Positions 1 to 9,455 of a stretch of DNA of 43,019 bases are shown here, in pieces (position 1 is the stretch's first letter; each line of letters starts with the position of its first letter). The position numbers and the translations under genes were made by a program. The stretch lies in NCBI RefSeq assembly GCF_002005105.1, contig NZ_MSCV01000047.1:1-43019 (forward strand), written 5' to 3'. Source of the DNA: Methylocaldum sp. 14B (GTDB lineage Bacteria > Pseudomonadota > Gammaproteobacteria > Methylococcales > Methylococcaceae). A model generated the notes under the pieces. The model saw nothing but the letters and a program-made list of their open reading frames with translations. It had not been told where the DNA came from and did not search any database.

Positions 1-15
1 CTTTTCTTTGGACAT
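1..15 (-). CDS. tuf: Elongation factor Tu, first five codons only (cut by window edge)
   Basis: The leftmost 15 bases, read on the minus strand, are ATG followed by codons for Ser-Lys-Glu-Lys, the usual start of EF-Tu (MSKEK). The ATG sits about 40 bases after the tRNA-Thr gene, with purine-rich AAGGGG upstream. EF-Tu delivers aminoacyl-tRNA to the ribosome. The tRNA-Tyr/Gly/Thr cluster followed by tuf is a classic gammaproteobacterial arrangement (tyrU-glyT-thrT-tufB in E. coli), and that context, more than five residues, supports the call. The rest lies outside the window. Confidence 0.8.
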
Positions 16-55
16 CCGCCAATACCCCTTAATCTGATAACCGATACATTCAAAC

Positions 56-131
<76 letters not shown>

Positions 132-154
132 AAGAAACCTGACGCCCTTTTTGC

Positions 155-228
<74 letters not shown>

Positions 229-248
229 GCGCAAAATCCTAAATCTAA

Positions 249-333
<85 letters not shown>

Positions 334-349
334 AAGGGTTAAGATGTGA

Positions 350-378
350 ATTATTCGGCATTCGATTGTCGGTGTCAA
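350..378 (-). promoter_or_regulatory. Promoter of the tRNA-Tyr-Gly-Thr-tuf operon
   Basis: On the minus strand a perfect -35 TTGACA (373-378) is followed after 17 bases by AATAAT (350-355), one mismatch from the -10 consensus. Transcription would start near 343, about 10 bases before mature tRNA-Tyr. The promoter lies between the pth stop codon (382) and the tRNA, so the tRNA/tuf unit can be transcribed independently of pth. Confidence 0.75.
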
Positions 379-381
379 TAT

Positions 382-978
382 TCAAGACGCGCCAATTCTT
401 GAATCGTTATGCAGACAGCTTGTTACAGCGCCGAGATCCCCCTGCAAGATCGCGGGAAACAGCTCGATCACTCGAGAAATTGCGCGATCTATTGATTCGC
501 GCTCGTCACTACCCGGCTTGCCGAGCACATAAGGTACGACATCGTCGCGATTACCGGGGTGACCGATGCCAATGCGTATACGACAAAACCCAGCCGCCCC
601 CAACTTGTCGATTAGATCCCTCAAACCGTTATGCCCCCCGTGCCCACCGCCGCATTTCAGTCGAGCGACACCAGGAGCAAAATCGAGCTCATCGTGAGCC
701 ACCAATATCTGCTCGACACCGATTTTATAATATCGAGCCAGTGCCGCGACCGATTGCCCACTCCGGTTCATGAACGTCATCGGCTTTAGGAGCAGAACGC
801 TTTCGTTTTCGAGTTCCGGCGTCGCGACCAATCCCTCGAAACGCCGATCCTCCCTAAACGGAACGCCATACGAAGATGCGAGCTCATCCACAAACCAAAA
901 CCCGGCGTTATGCCGGGTTTTTTCATATTTGGTCGTCGGATTCCCTAAACCGACAACCAGCCGGAATCGAATAGACAA
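382..978 (-). CDS. pth: Peptidyl-tRNA hydrolase
   Basis: Cytosolic esterase that releases tRNA from peptidyl-tRNA dropped off the ribosome. The 198-residue length is normal for bacterial Pth. The N-terminus shows the family signature VVGLGNPTTKYEKTRHNAGF, including the catalytic His of RHNAG. Further family blocks are LLKPMTFMNRSG, AHDELDFAPG and CGGGHGGHNGLRD. It lies 37 bases after rplY on the same strand, the normal rplY-pth pairing, and its stop codon is only 4 bases from the -35 box of the tRNA promoter. No terminator is visible between the two units. Confidence 0.97.
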   Translation of the reverse strand: MSIRFRLVVGLGNPTTKYEKTRHNAGFWFVDELASSYGVPFREDRRFEGLVATPELENESVLLLKPMTFMNRSGQSVAALARYYKIGVEQILVAHDELDFAPGVARLKCGGGHGGHNGLRDLIDKLGAAGFCRIRIGIGHPGNRDDVVPYVLGKPGSDERESIDRAISRVIELFPAILQGDLGAVTSCLHNDSRIGAS

Positions 979-1015
979 AAGCCCCTCCCGGCCATTTTGT
1001 CAGCAATGAACCAGC

Positions 1016-1624
1016 CTATTCAGCCGGACTCTCCGACGATTCAGCAACCTTCCCGGACTGAATCGCCGCGACCGGCAAATCGTGCTCCGGTCCATGAGCG
1101 AGAGCGAGAATTTCAACTCCTTCAGGCACCTTCAAATCCGAGAGATGGACCGACTGCCCCACATCAACATGCGCCAGATCAACCTCTATGTATTCGGGTA
1201 GCTGGTCCGGTGTACAAGCGACCTCCACGTCGACCAAGTTGTGGGTTACTACCCCGCCTTTTTTCACGCCAACCGAGATATCCTGATTGACGAAATGCAA
1301 AGGCACATGAACGCGAATCTTCTCTCCCCGGCTTACACGCTGAAAATCCATATGCATGATAATCGGCTTACTCGGATGCCTCTGCAAACCCTTCAGGATC
1401 GCCCGCTCCTCTCGGCCACTGACCTTAACAGTCAGAACATGGGAATAAACGGCCTCGCTCTCCAGACTCTTCACGACCTTATTGTGCTCCAGCACCAAGC
1501 CAATCGGGTCGGCGTTACCGCCGTACAAAACCGCCGGAACCTTGCCAGCCCGACGCAGCCGCCGCGCATCACCTTTACCGGTATTCGTTCTCAATTCAGC
1601 ATCAAAGACAAAACTGCCTACCAT
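1016..1624 (-). CDS. rplY: 50S ribosomal protein L25 (long CTC/TL5 form)
   Basis: Binds 5S rRNA in the large ribosomal subunit. About 202 residues: an N-terminal L25 domain (FDAELRTNTGKGDARRLRR, then VPAVLYGG) and a C-terminal CTC-type beta domain (HVPLHFVNQDIS), so it is the long general-stress form and not the 94-residue E. coli form. I start it at the ATG reading MVGSF. A TTG four codons upstream is in frame, but its bases form the purine-rich GGAGAGAAAG that is the obvious ribosome binding site for this ATG. The C-terminus is acidic and rich in Ser/Glu. It lies between prs and pth. Confidence 0.95.
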   Translation of the reverse strand: MVGSFVFDAELRTNTGKGDARRLRRAGKVPAVLYGGNADPIGLVLEHNKVVKSLESEAVYSHVLTVKVSGREERAILKGLQRHPSKPIIMHMDFQRVSRGEKIRVHVPLHFVNQDISVGVKKGGVVTHNLVDVEVACTPDQLPEYIEVDLAHVDVGQSVHLSDLKVPEGVEILALAHGPEHDLPVAAIQSGKVAESSESPAE

Positions 1625-1667
1625 CTTTCTCTCCAAAATACTCTTAGCAGTGAGTTAAAAAATTGGA

Positions 1668-2621
1668 TCAATCTACATAAAGCGAACTGACCGACTCGCC
1701 GACCGCGATACGGCGTATCGTCTCCGCCAACATCTCAGCGACGCTCAACTGCCGGATCTTTTTACATTGCTGAGCATCCCGACGCAGCGGAATCGTATCC
1801 GTCACAACCAACTCATCGAGCACCGAATCTTCGATATTTTCTATCGCCCGCCCGGACAACACAGGGTGAGTACAATACGCCACTACTCGCCGCGCACCAT
1901 GGTCCTTTAATGCGCCGGCCGCCCGGCACAAGGTTCCGGCCGTGTCCACCAGGTCATCGACCATGATACAGGTGCGCCCTTCGACATCGCCGATGATATT
2001 CATCACTTTAGCCTCATTCGGCCTCGGACGACGCTTGTCGATGATCGCCAAATCGGCATCGTCGAGACGTTTGGCCAATGCCCGCGCCCTTACCACCCCG
2101 CCCACGTCGGGGGAAACAACAATCAGATTCTGATATTTCTGCCGCCAAACATCGCCCAATAAAATTGGCGACGCGTAGACGTTATCCACAGGAACATCAA
2201 AAAAACCTTGAATCTGATCGGCATGGAGATCCACGGTCAACACCCGATCCGCCCCTGCCGCACAAATCATCTTGGCAACCAGCTTTGCCGTGATAGGAAC
2301 GCGGGCCGACCTGATCCGTCGGTCTTGGCGCGCATAGCCGTAGTAAGGAATCACTGCCGTAATCACGGACGCCGACGACCGACGAAAAGCGTCGATCATG
2401 ACTAGCAATTCCATGATATTTTCATTGATTGGCGCGCAGGTGGGCTGAATCAGAAAAACCTCTCGCCCACGGACATTTTCCTCGATCTCGACTGCTATTT
2501 CGCCGTCAATGAATCTTCCAATGGTTGCCATCCCCAAGCGCATGTTCAGCTTGCGCACAATGCCTTCGGCCAAGGCAGGGTTGGCATTCCCGGAAAACAC
2601 CATAAACGAGGCGTCTGTCAT
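1668..2621 (-). CDS. prs: Ribose-phosphate pyrophosphokinase (PRPP synthetase)
   Basis: Makes phosphoribosyl pyrophosphate from ribose 5-phosphate and ATP for nucleotide, His and Trp synthesis. 317 residues, the standard class I length. Visible motifs are [13 protein letters not shown] at the N-terminus, YARQDRR (ATP contact), the divalent-cation/PRPP region [15 protein letters not shown] and the PRPP loop [18 protein letters not shown] lies about 9 bases before ATG. tRNA-Gln is immediately upstream and rplY downstream on the same strand, and no terminator is visible, so tRNA-Gln and prs are probably co-transcribed. Confidence 0.98.
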   Translation of the reverse strand: MTDASFMVFSGNANPALAEGIVRKLNMRLGMATIGRFIDGEIAVEIEENVRGREVFLIQPTCAPINENIMELLVMIDAFRRSSASVITAVIPYYGYARQDRRIRSARVPITAKLVAKMICAAGADRVLTVDLHADQIQGFFDVPVDNVYASPILLGDVWRQKYQNLIVVSPDVGGVVRARALAKRLDDADLAIIDKRRPRPNEAKVMNIIGDVEGRTCIMVDDLVDTAGTLCRAAGALKDHGARRVVAYCTHPVLSGRAIENIEDSVLDELVVTDTIPLRRDAQQCKKIRQLSVAEMLAETIRRIAVGESVSSLYVD

Positions 2622-2662
2622 TCAAGACACTCCAAAGTCGAGACGTCGAGTCGGAATTACTA

Positions 2663-2737
2663 TGGCTGGGGCGCCAGGATTCGAACCTGGGAATGCCGGG
2701 ATCAAAACCCGGTGCCTTACCGCTTGGCTACGCCCCA
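2663..2737 (-). tRNA. tRNA-Gln (anticodon TTG)
   Basis: Minus-strand cloverleaf of 75 nt. Acceptor arms TGGGGCG/CGCCCCA, discriminator G, encoded CCA (2663-2665). The anticodon loop TTTTGAT between CCGGG and CCCGG gives TTG. It lies between ispE and prs, where several gammaproteobacteria carry this tRNA. The window also has gatCAB, so Gln-tRNA could be charged by GlnRS, by transamidation, or both. Confidence 0.97.
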
Positions 2738-2759
2738 ATAATGTTGTTGACGGCCCTAT

Positions 2760-3611
2760 TCAGACCAGCTTCAGCGCCTGATGGAGAGCCGACCGATTCC
2801 GTCCTCGCGCGACAAACACCGACCAGTCGCTCTCTAATGTCATGGCCGCCGCCCGCGCATCAGCTTCATCAGAAAATGCGGCAAACACGCAGGCCCCGGT
2901 ACCGGTAAGTCTGGCGGGCGCAAAACGCCCCAAACTGCTCAAGGCAACTCCAACTTCCGGGTAGAATTCCGAAACCACAGGCAAACAATGGTTTTCCTGC
3001 TGCCCCGCAAGAAAGTCCGCTATTTTGATCGGTTTGTTATTTCGTGTCAAACCGGGCGCCGAAAAAATTTGCGCGGTCGCCACATGGCAGCTAGGCACCA
3101 CGACGACATACCAAGGCTCCGGCAGCTCCAATGGAGTCAACACCTCCCCAACCCCCTCGGCCCAGGTCGAACAACCATTGACAAAAACCGGAACGTCAGC
3201 GCCCAACTGCAGACCCAACACCATCAGATCCTGCAAAGACAAGCCTGTCCGCCATAAGGCATTCAACCCAAGCAGCGCTGTTGCGGCATCCGAGCTTCCG
3301 CCCCCAAGCCCACCTCCCATGGGCAGATTTTTCTCAATTTCAATCTCGACTCCGTATTCAACATCGGTTACGCGACGCAGGAGTTGCGCAGCCCTTACCG
3401 TGAGATCCTGCTCTTCCGGCACACCGGGGAGCGGGCTCAACAGCCGAATGCGGCCATCGGAGCGACGGCGCAGCGTAATCCAGTCGCAACGATCGATGAA
3501 TTGAAATACGGTTTGGAGCAAGTGGTAACCATCGTCTCGCCGGCCCACTATTCTCAGCATTAGATTAAGCTTGGCCGGTGCTGGCAGACGAAGCACTTCC
3601 GCGTCCATCAT
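2760..3611 (-). CDS. ispE: 4-diphosphocytidyl-2-C-methyl-D-erythritol kinase
   Basis: GHMP-family kinase of the non-mevalonate (MEP) isoprenoid pathway. It phosphorylates CDP-methylerythritol at the 2-OH using ATP. 283 residues, the usual length. The N-terminus PAPAKLNLMLRIVGRRDDGYH is the IspE substrate region, and the GHMP glycine-rich ATP loop reads PMGGGLGGGSSDAATALLGL. The ATG is 3 bases after the lolB stop, and its ribosome binding site AAGGGG is formed by the last codons of lolB, so translation is probably coupled. The TPR-lolB-ispE-tRNA-prs order is known from Pseudomonas-type genomes. Confidence 0.97.
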   Translation of the reverse strand: MMDAEVLRLPAPAKLNLMLRIVGRRDDGYHLLQTVFQFIDRCDWITLRRRSDGRIRLLSPLPGVPEEQDLTVRAAQLLRRVTDVEYGVEIEIEKNLPMGGGLGGGSSDAATALLGLNALWRTGLSLQDLMVLGLQLGADVPVFVNGCSTWAEGVGEVLTPLELPEPWYVVVVPSCHVATAQIFSAPGLTRNNKPIKIADFLAGQQENHCLPVVSEFYPEVGVALSSLGRFAPARLTGTGACVFAAFSDEADARAAAMTLESDWSVFVARGRNRSALHQALKLV

Positions 3612-3614
3612 GCA

Positions 3615-4202
3615 CTACCCCTTAACACGCCAGCTATCCGCTATTAGTTTGAGCCTAACATCTGGCCCTTGAATCGCGATCTTCTGCGGCATAACCCGGC
3701 CCCCCACATTCATATAATTTTGGAACTGGAGCGTCCAACCCGATTGCCTAAACCCCAGCAAGGAACCGGACTCCCCATAAACAGGGGTATGCGTTTCGTT
3801 CGGATCGGGCAACCCCACAATCCAGTACCGCAAGCTCGACAATGGCACGGCGAACCCCAGCCGGTCCTTTAACATGGCGTCGGGATCGCGGGACAACTCT
3901 GTAACCCCATCGCCTTCGTTAACGTAAATCAGGTCTTTTTGCAGAATGATAGAAACCATGCCCTGGCTAAAAGGCCCCGACACTCGCAAGCGATCCTGCT
4001 CCGCATCGTGCTCCCAGAACAGATTAGCCTGCCAGGCATCGTTCGCGGTTTGCACGCCAATCCGCCCCTCCAGCTGCCAGACTTTTAAGTCATAATTTTT
4101 CTCTTCGGCCTTTGGGGCTAGAGCAGGACGAGGCGGCTCCTTTTTGAAAACAGCGCAACCGGTCAGCGACGCGACCAACACAAAAACAAGGAATCTAAAC
4201 AA
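3615..4202 (-). CDS. lolB: Outer-membrane lipoprotein receptor LolB
   Basis: Accepts lipoproteins from the periplasmic carrier LolA and inserts them into the outer membrane. 195 residues with a lipoprotein signal peptide and lipobox (LVASLTGC, Cys near residue 16). The mature part carries the LolB pattern: WQLEGRIGVQT, a region ending in LFWEHD, then LRVSGPFSQG. The start is TTG, preceded by AGAAAGG about 8 bases upstream. It begins 22 bases after the TPR gene and runs into ispE with a 3-base gap. Confidence 0.93.
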   Translation of the reverse strand: MFRFLVFVLVASLTGCAVFKKEPPRPALAPKAEEKNYDLKVWQLEGRIGVQTANDAWQANLFWEHDAEQDRLRVSGPFSQGMVSIILQKDLIYVNEGDGVTELSRDPDAMLKDRLGFAVPLSSLRYWIVGLPDPNETHTPVYGESGSLLGFRQSGWTLQFQNYMNVGGRVMPQKIAIQGPDVRLKLIADSWRVKG

Positions 4203-4224
4203 AATTAGGCCTTTCTAACACCCG

Positions 4225-5949
4225 CTATTTGAAGGCTTCCCGATACTTGATCTTAATTTTTTTCATGTCCTCATGGCCTGGATCCTTCTTGAGCGCCTCT
4301 TTCCATATCTTTTTGGCTTCTTGATGTCGACCGGACTCCCACAACACCTCCCCCAAATGTGCCGCTATCTCAGGATCACTGACCGACTCATAAGCGCGCC
4401 GCAGATAATCGAGTGCCGAATCGTAGTTTCCCAAACGGTATTGCAGCCAACCGTAACTATCCAGGATAGCCGGATCGTCTGGCTTCAGCTCTATTGCCCG
4501 ATCGAGATACCGCTTGGCTTCATCCAATCGGTCGCCGCGATCGGCCAGGGTGTAACCCAAGGCATTAAGCGCGTTGGCATCGTCTGGATTCTTTTCCAAT
4601 ACTGCACGCAGGTCCGCCTCTAACACCTCGACACGGTCTAGCTGTTCGGCAACCAAAGCGCGGGAATAAAGCAACTCCATCTGGCCCGGCATTTCTTCCA
4701 ACGCCTCCGTCAGCAAATCAAACGCCGCCTCATAGTCCTTAGTTTTGGACAAGAGCTCTGCCTCCAGCAGGTAGAGCCGCAACGCCTCATTCGGAAATTC
4801 TTTGCGCACGTCAACTAAACGCTGCCGAGCGTCGGCCATACGGCCGAGATTAATCAACGCGGTAATTGAATTAACCTTAGCGTCGAATTCCAATGGCCCG
4901 GACCCAACTTTGTCGAACCGCTCCAGCGCATTTTGCAGGCGATTCTGGCGCGCTTCGATCAACCCCAAATAGAAATAGGCCTGTCCCCGCCACTTGGGTA
5001 CGGTCGTTAGATCGGAAAACTCTTTCCTCGCCTTCTCGTCTTGCCCCGCCTCCATCAACAATGTCGCAAGGCCGAAACGCGCATCATGGTTATCCGGATC
5101 CTTCTCCAAAATACGAGTCAGCTCTTTCTCCGCCCCTCGAAAATCTCCAGCTTTCGCCAAAAATTGGGAATAGATCAGGCGCAAACGGACATTATTGGGA
5201 TCGCTCCTCAGCGCCTTCTGAACCGTAGCCCTCGCCGCCTCGGAGTCACCCATCTGAGACATGACTTGGGCCTGCAATAGGCGAGCCCTATTCCAATCAG
5301 GGTGCAGAGCCAGCGCTTTTTCTGCTTCCTGCAGGGCTAACTGATACTCACCCCGGCTGCTGGCCAAAAGCGCATACGCGAAGTGAATCTCGGCCATACT
5401 CGGAAATTCTGTGACCAAGCGCTGCATTACTTTCGCCCCATCTTCCTTCGGAACCTCCGAATCCAGCCACTTGACCAATTCGATCAATGCATTTTCCAGG
5501 TCTACGTCGGGCAGGGTCAGTAGCGCCCTCAATTGATCCAGAGCCTTATCAGTTTGCCCGGCTTTCAGAAGCAACAAAGCCGCAACACGACGCGCCGAGG
5601 CATTTCCCGGATCTCGTTCGCTCCACAATGTAGCCGCTGTTAGAGCTTTTTCTGTATTCTTAAGATAGAGCCCGATTTGTGTTGCTCGCTCTGCAACCTG
5701 AGCATCTTGGGTAAGCTTGGCTGCTTCCAAATAATTGTTCAGAGCAATCTCGTACTGCCCGCGCTGGCCGGCCAATTCTGCCGACAATAACAAGTAGACG
5801 ACTTCCGAATGCTGATTAAGCTCTTGGACATCTGCTTGACGGACCCCTTCCAAGGACTCGTCAGTATGAGGCCGCGATGGATTAATACCCGCGCATCCCG
5901 ATAGCCCAATAGCACCGACACACGCCAAACAGACCAATCGTTTCAACAC
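4225..5949 (-). CDS. Tetratricopeptide-repeat lipoprotein (PA4667-like)
   Basis: 574-residue exported protein of unknown exact role. The N-terminus is a short signal peptide with lipobox IGLSGC, so it is probably an outer-membrane or periplasmic lipoprotein. The remainder is almost entirely helical TPR repeats; the clearest C-terminal units contain NALNALGYTLADRG, AKRYLDRAIELKPDDPAILDSYGW and YDSALDYLRRAYE. TPR proteins are protein-protein scaffolds. The start is GTG, with GGAA upstream. It leads the lolB-ispE-prs group and is divergent from hemA. A homologous TPR protein occupies the same slot in Pseudomonas. The link to lipoprotein export is inferred from context only. Confidence 0.85.
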   Translation of the reverse strand: MLKRLVCLACVGAIGLSGCAGINPSRPHTDESLEGVRQADVQELNQHSEVVYLLLSAELAGQRGQYEIALNNYLEAAKLTQDAQVAERATQIGLYLKNTEKALTAATLWSERDPGNASARRVAALLLLKAGQTDKALDQLRALLTLPDVDLENALIELVKWLDSEVPKEDGAKVMQRLVTEFPSMAEIHFAYALLASSRGEYQLALQEAEKALALHPDWNRARLLQAQVMSQMGDSEAARATVQKALRSDPNNVRLRLIYSQFLAKAGDFRGAEKELTRILEKDPDNHDARFGLATLLMEAGQDEKARKEFSDLTTVPKWRGQAYFYLGLIEARQNRLQNALERFDKVGSGPLEFDAKVNSITALINLGRMADARQRLVDVRKEFPNEALRLYLLEAELLSKTKDYEAAFDLLTEALEEMPGQMELLYSRALVAEQLDRVEVLEADLRAVLEKNPDDANALNALGYTLADRGDRLDEAKRYLDRAIELKPDDPAILDSYGWLQYRLGNYDSALDYLRRAYESVSDPEIAAHLGEVLWESGRHQEAKKIWKEALKKDPGHEDMKKIKIKYREAFK

Positions 5950-6138
5950 TGACGAAATTCCTAAGCCGAAGTTAATAAAAGAACCTTGGATAGTATTGAC
6001 AACGCTTTTCTCCCTTCATCCGAAGCAGCATCGCGAAAATGTCCCGAGCTTTCGATTAAAGCGGGGTAGACTGACTTATAAGCCGGCGAGATTGTACGCT
6101 GTCCGTAACATGCAACAATAGACCCGAACCAACGGTAT

Positions 6139-6167
6139 TTGGCTGCATTTGAGGTTTTTCTTAGAAT
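6139..6167 (+). promoter_or_regulatory. Probable hemA promoter
   Basis: TTGGCT (6139-6144), a 17-base spacer, then TAGAAT (6162-6167), one mismatch from the -10 consensus. The start of transcription would be near 6174, giving hemA a leader of about 25 bases. The divergent region 5950-6198 also contains a perfect TTGACA at 5996-6001, but no -10 stands at the right distance from it. Confidence 0.5.
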
Positions 6168-6198
6168 TATATTTGGAAAGTCTCAGAAATTTGAGCTC

Positions 6199-7461
6199 AT
6201 GAGCATTTTAACCTTAGGGTTGAATCACAACACAGCACCGATTTTGATCAGAGAACGCCTGGTCTTTCCGGCCGAACGAATCAAATGTGCCTTGCGGGAT
6301 CTGATTCAATTACCCCAAATTGGCGAAGCCGCGATTCTATCCACGTGCAACCGAACGGAATTGTACTGTGGCGTCGAAACCGACGATCAAAACATTCTGA
6401 TCGACTGGATCGCTCAAGAGCAGAGTCTTCAACGGGAAGATTTTCAACCGTATCTCTATGTCCACACCGACGCTGAGACGATCCGTCACATGTTTCGCGT
6501 CGCCTGCGGGTTGGACTCGATGATACTGGGAGAGCCGCAGATTCTCGGACAGATGAAATCGGCCTATCAAGCCGCAGCCGAAGCCGGAACTCTCGGCAAA
6601 ACCCTGAGCAAACTGTTTCAGCACACCTTCACCGCCGCCAAGAAGGTACGAACCGACACCGCGATAGGTTCCAGCCCCGTTTCCGTTGCTTTCGCGGCTG
6701 TGCGCCTAGCACAACGAATTTTCGACAATCTTTCCGAACAGACTGCCATACTGATCGGCGCCGGAGAAACGATCGAACTGACAGCCCGCCATCTGGCCGA
6801 AAGCAAAATCGGCCATCTGATAATCGCCAACCGCACCTACGACAAAGCACACACTTTGGCCACCCAGTTCAACGGGTTTGCCATCTCATTGGCCGAATTG
6901 CCGAAGCACTTGGCCAAGGCCGACATCGTCGTTTCATCCACCGCCAGCCAATTGCCGATTTTGGGTAAAGGCGGCGTCGAGAGCGCCCTCAAAGCCCGCA
7001 AGCATAAGCCGATGTTCATGGTGGATTTGGCCGTGCCTCGCGACATCGAACCGGAAGTCGCCCAACTGAGGGACGTTTATCTCTATACCGTCGACGACCT
7101 GCGGAACACCATCGAAGAAAACCTGAAATCGCGCCAGGAAGCAGCCAAGAAGGCCGAAGAAATTATCGACACCGAAGTGGAGCATTTTTTGGGCTGGTTG
7201 CGCGCTCAGGGTGCGACCTCCACCATCCGCGACTTCCGCAGCCACGCCGAAACGATCCGAGCCGAAGCCTTACATCGAGCAAAACAGGCATTACGATGCG
7301 GTAAATCTCCCGAAGAGGCGCTGGATCTTTTGGCGAATCTGCTCACCAATAAATTGATTCACATACCCAGCGTCCAAATCAAGCAAGCGGGCATCCATGA
7401 ACGGCACGATCTGATTGCCGCCGCCCGAGAACTTTTTCAACTCAAAAACAGCTCTTCTTAA
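6199..7461 (+). CDS. hemA: Glutamyl-tRNA reductase
   Basis: First enzyme of the C5 route to heme: NADPH reduction of Glu-tRNA to glutamate-1-semialdehyde. From the ATG at 6199 the product has 420 residues and starts MSILTLGLNHNTAP, matching the family. An in-frame upstream start at 6139 would add 20 residues overlapping the promoter and is rejected. The catalytic Cys is C50 in LSTCNRTE. The signature GLDSMILGEPQILGQ follows, then an NADPH-binding region (IGAGETIELTARHL) and a helical C-terminal dimerisation domain. prfA starts 3 bases after the stop, the conserved hemA-prfA-prmC order. Confidence 0.98.
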   Translation: MSILTLGLNHNTAPILIRERLVFPAERIKCALRDLIQLPQIGEAAILSTCNRTELYCGVETDDQNILIDWIAQEQSLQREDFQPYLYVHTDAETIRHMFRVACGLDSMILGEPQILGQMKSAYQAAAEAGTLGKTLSKLFQHTFTAAKKVRTDTAIGSSPVSVAFAAVRLAQRIFDNLSEQTAILIGAGETIELTARHLAESKIGHLIIANRTYDKAHTLATQFNGFAISLAELPKHLAKADIVVSSTASQLPILGKGGVESALKARKHKPMFMVDLAVPRDIEPEVAQLRDVYLYTVDDLRNTIEENLKSRQEAAKKAEEIIDTEVEHFLGWLRAQGATSTIRDFRSHAETIRAEALHRAKQALRCGKSPEEALDLLANLLTNKLIHIPSVQIKQAGIHERHDLIAAARELFQLKNSSS

Positions 7462-7464
7462 TAC

Positions 7465-8547
7465 GTGAAACCATCCATTCGCCAAAAACTCGATCATCTT
7501 GCCCAGCGATTCGAAGAAATTACCGCCCTCCTTGCCGAACCGTCGATTCAGAACGATCAAGACCGCTTCCGTGCCCTGAGCCGCGAGTACGCTCAACTCA
7601 ATCCGTTGGTCGGCTGTTTCAACAAGTATCTCGGTGCAATCGAAGATCTTTCCTACGCGCAGAGTCTGCTCGACGACAGAGACCCGCAGGTGCGTAGCCT
7701 CGCCAAGGAAGAACTGGTCGATGCCGAGGACAGAAAGGAAGCCTTGGAAAAGGAATTGCAAATCCTTTTGCTGCCTAAGGATCCAAACGACGAACGCAAT
7801 ATCTTTCTGGAAATCCGGGCCGGCACCGGTGGTGCCGAGGCCGCACTGTTCTCCGGCGATTTATACCGCATGTACAGCCGCTATGCCGAGCAAAAGGGAT
7901 GGAAGGCGGAGGTGATCAGCGAAAGCGAGGGCGAACACGGCGGCTACAAAGAAATCATCGTCCGCATCAGCGGTCAGGACGTTTATTCACGCCTCAAATT
8001 CGAGGCCGGCACCCATCGTGTACAACGCGTGCCGGAAACAGAGGCCCAGGGCCGTATTCACACTTCGGCCTGCACGGTCGCGGTACTGGCCGAGGCCGAC
8101 GAAATCGACGTCGACATCAGCCCGGCCGATCTTAGAGTCGATACCTACCGCGCATCGGGCGCCGGCGGCCAGCACGTCAACCGGACCGATTCGGCGGTGC
8201 GCATTACCCATATACCCACCGGGATTGTCGTGGAATGCCAGGACGAGCGCTCTCAACACAAGAACCGCGCTCGCGCCATGTCTTTGCTGAAATCGCGCAT
8301 CCTCTCCGCCGAACAGGAAAAACAGAGCGCCGAAATCGCCGCCTCACGTAAACTGCAAGTCGGCAGCGGCGACCGTTCGGAACGCATACGTACGTACAAC
8401 TTTCCCCAGGGCCGACTCACCGACCATCGCATCAACCTGACTCTTTATCGGCTCGAAGCCATCATGGAGGGCGATCTCGACCCGGTAATCGATCCCTTGA
8501 TCAATGAGCACCAAGCCGAATTGCTGGCGCAACTGGCCCAGGACTAA
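7465..8547 (+). CDS. prfA: Peptide chain release factor 1
   Basis: Recognises UAA and UAG and triggers peptide release. 360 residues, the exact family length. The codon-recognition tripeptide is P190-E-T192 (PxT, the RF1 type; RF2 has SPF). The catalytic GGQ is G234-G235-Q236 in [14 protein letters not shown]. The start codon is GTG, 3 bases after the hemA stop. Gln236 is the residue methylated by PrmC, encoded next door. Confidence 0.98.
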   Translation: MKPSIRQKLDHLAQRFEEITALLAEPSIQNDQDRFRALSREYAQLNPLVGCFNKYLGAIEDLSYAQSLLDDRDPQVRSLAKEELVDAEDRKEALEKELQILLLPKDPNDERNIFLEIRAGTGGAEAALFSGDLYRMYSRYAEQKGWKAEVISESEGEHGGYKEIIVRISGQDVYSRLKFEAGTHRVQRVPETEAQGRIHTSACTVAVLAEADEIDVDISPADLRVDTYRASGAGGQHVNRTDSAVRITHIPTGIVVECQDERSQHKNRARAMSLLKSRILSAEQEKQSAEIAASRKLQVGSGDRSERIRTYNFPQGRLTDHRINLTLYRLEAIMEGDLDPVIDPLINEHQAELLAQLAQD

Positions 8548-8551
8548 TGCG

Positions 8552-9451
8552 ATGAGTACTCCTCTTGCCTCACCGAGATCCAGCGGCATCACCATAGCGG
8601 CCGCGCTTCAGACCGCCAGAAGTCGCCTCGAAGGTTTGAGCGAAACGGCGCGGCTCGATGCGGAAATTTTGTTAGCCCGCGCATTAAACCGAGATCGATC
8701 GTATCTTCGCGCATGGCCGGAGCGAAAGCTTTCGCCCGATGTAGAAGACCGTTTTCACCATCTGATCGAGCGACGACAGTCCGGAACTCCGGTCGCGTAC
8801 CTATTCGGCGAAAAGGAGTTCTGGTCTCGTACGTTTAGGGTTAGCCCCGACGTGCTCATCCCACGCCCCGAAACCGAGTTGCTGGTCGAATTGGCGCTGG
8901 CGGCCACTCCGGCATCCCAGACGGCCGATATTCTGGATCTGGGGACCGGCAGCGGCGCCATTGCCGTGACTCTCGCCGCAGAGCGCCCGGCAGCCCGCGT
9001 CACCGCAACGGATCTTAGCCCCGGCGCTTTGAACCTCGCGCAGGAAAATGCGGTTCTGCACGGCGTCCGCAACGTTCGCTTTCGACTGGGCGATTGGTTC
9101 GATGCGGTAGCAAGCGACGAGCAGTTCGATTTGATTGTCAGCAATCCGCCTTATGTCGCAGACGATGATCCGCATTTAAACCGAGGCGATGTGCGCTTCG
9201 AACCGAGTTTGGCACTAACAGGCGGACTACACGGACTGGATGCTTTCCGGATCATTGCTCGGGAAGCCTGCGATTACTTAAAACCGCATGGACAACTCAT
9301 ACTGGAACACGGTTTCGATCAGGCGGATTCTCTGGCTGACCTTCTGAACGAATTCGGTTACGCCGAAATCAGCCGCCATTCCGACCTTCAAGGTCACTTC
9401 CGCGTCACAACCGCACGGTGGGAACCGAGCAGCCGATCCTTTTCGGAATAA
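8552..9451 (+). CDS. prmC: Release-factor glutamine N5-methyltransferase
   Basis: SAM-dependent enzyme that methylates the GGQ glutamine of release factors. From the ATG at 8552, four bases after the prfA stop, it has 299 residues. An upstream in-frame start inside prfA is less likely. The N-terminal helical substrate-binding domain contains PVAYLFGEKEFW. The Rossmann fold carries DLGTGSG (129-135) and the glutamine-methylating motif NPPY (198-201). It is adjacent to its substrate gene prfA. Confidence 0.97.
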   Translation: MSTPLASPRSSGITIAAALQTARSRLEGLSETARLDAEILLARALNRDRSYLRAWPERKLSPDVEDRFHHLIERRQSGTPVAYLFGEKEFWSRTFRVSPDVLIPRPETELLVELALAATPASQTADILDLGTGSGAIAVTLAAERPAARVTATDLSPGALNLAQENAVLHGVRNVRFRLGDWFDAVASDEQFDLIVSNPPYVADDDPHLNRGDVRFEPSLALTGGLHGLDAFRIIAREACDYLKPHGQLILEHGFDQADSLADLLNEFGYAEISRHSDLQGHFRVTTARWEPSSRSFSE

Positions 9452-9455
9452 AAGC

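Noticed and set aside
897-923. Perfect terminator-like hairpin CCCGGC-GTTAT-GCCGGG followed by TTTTTT on the plus strand
   Set aside because: It lies inside pth, where the bases encode the conserved EKTRHNAGFWF motif, and no plus-strand gene precedes it. Coincidence from coding constraint is the simplest reading.
5996-6001. Perfect TTGACA in the TPR/hemA divergent region
   Set aside because: No -10 box stands 15-19 bases downstream on the same strand, so it is probably not a promoter element.
6139-6198. Earlier start for hemA adding 20 residues
   Set aside because: The extension overlaps the likely promoter, and the family begins at MSILTLGLNHNTAP.
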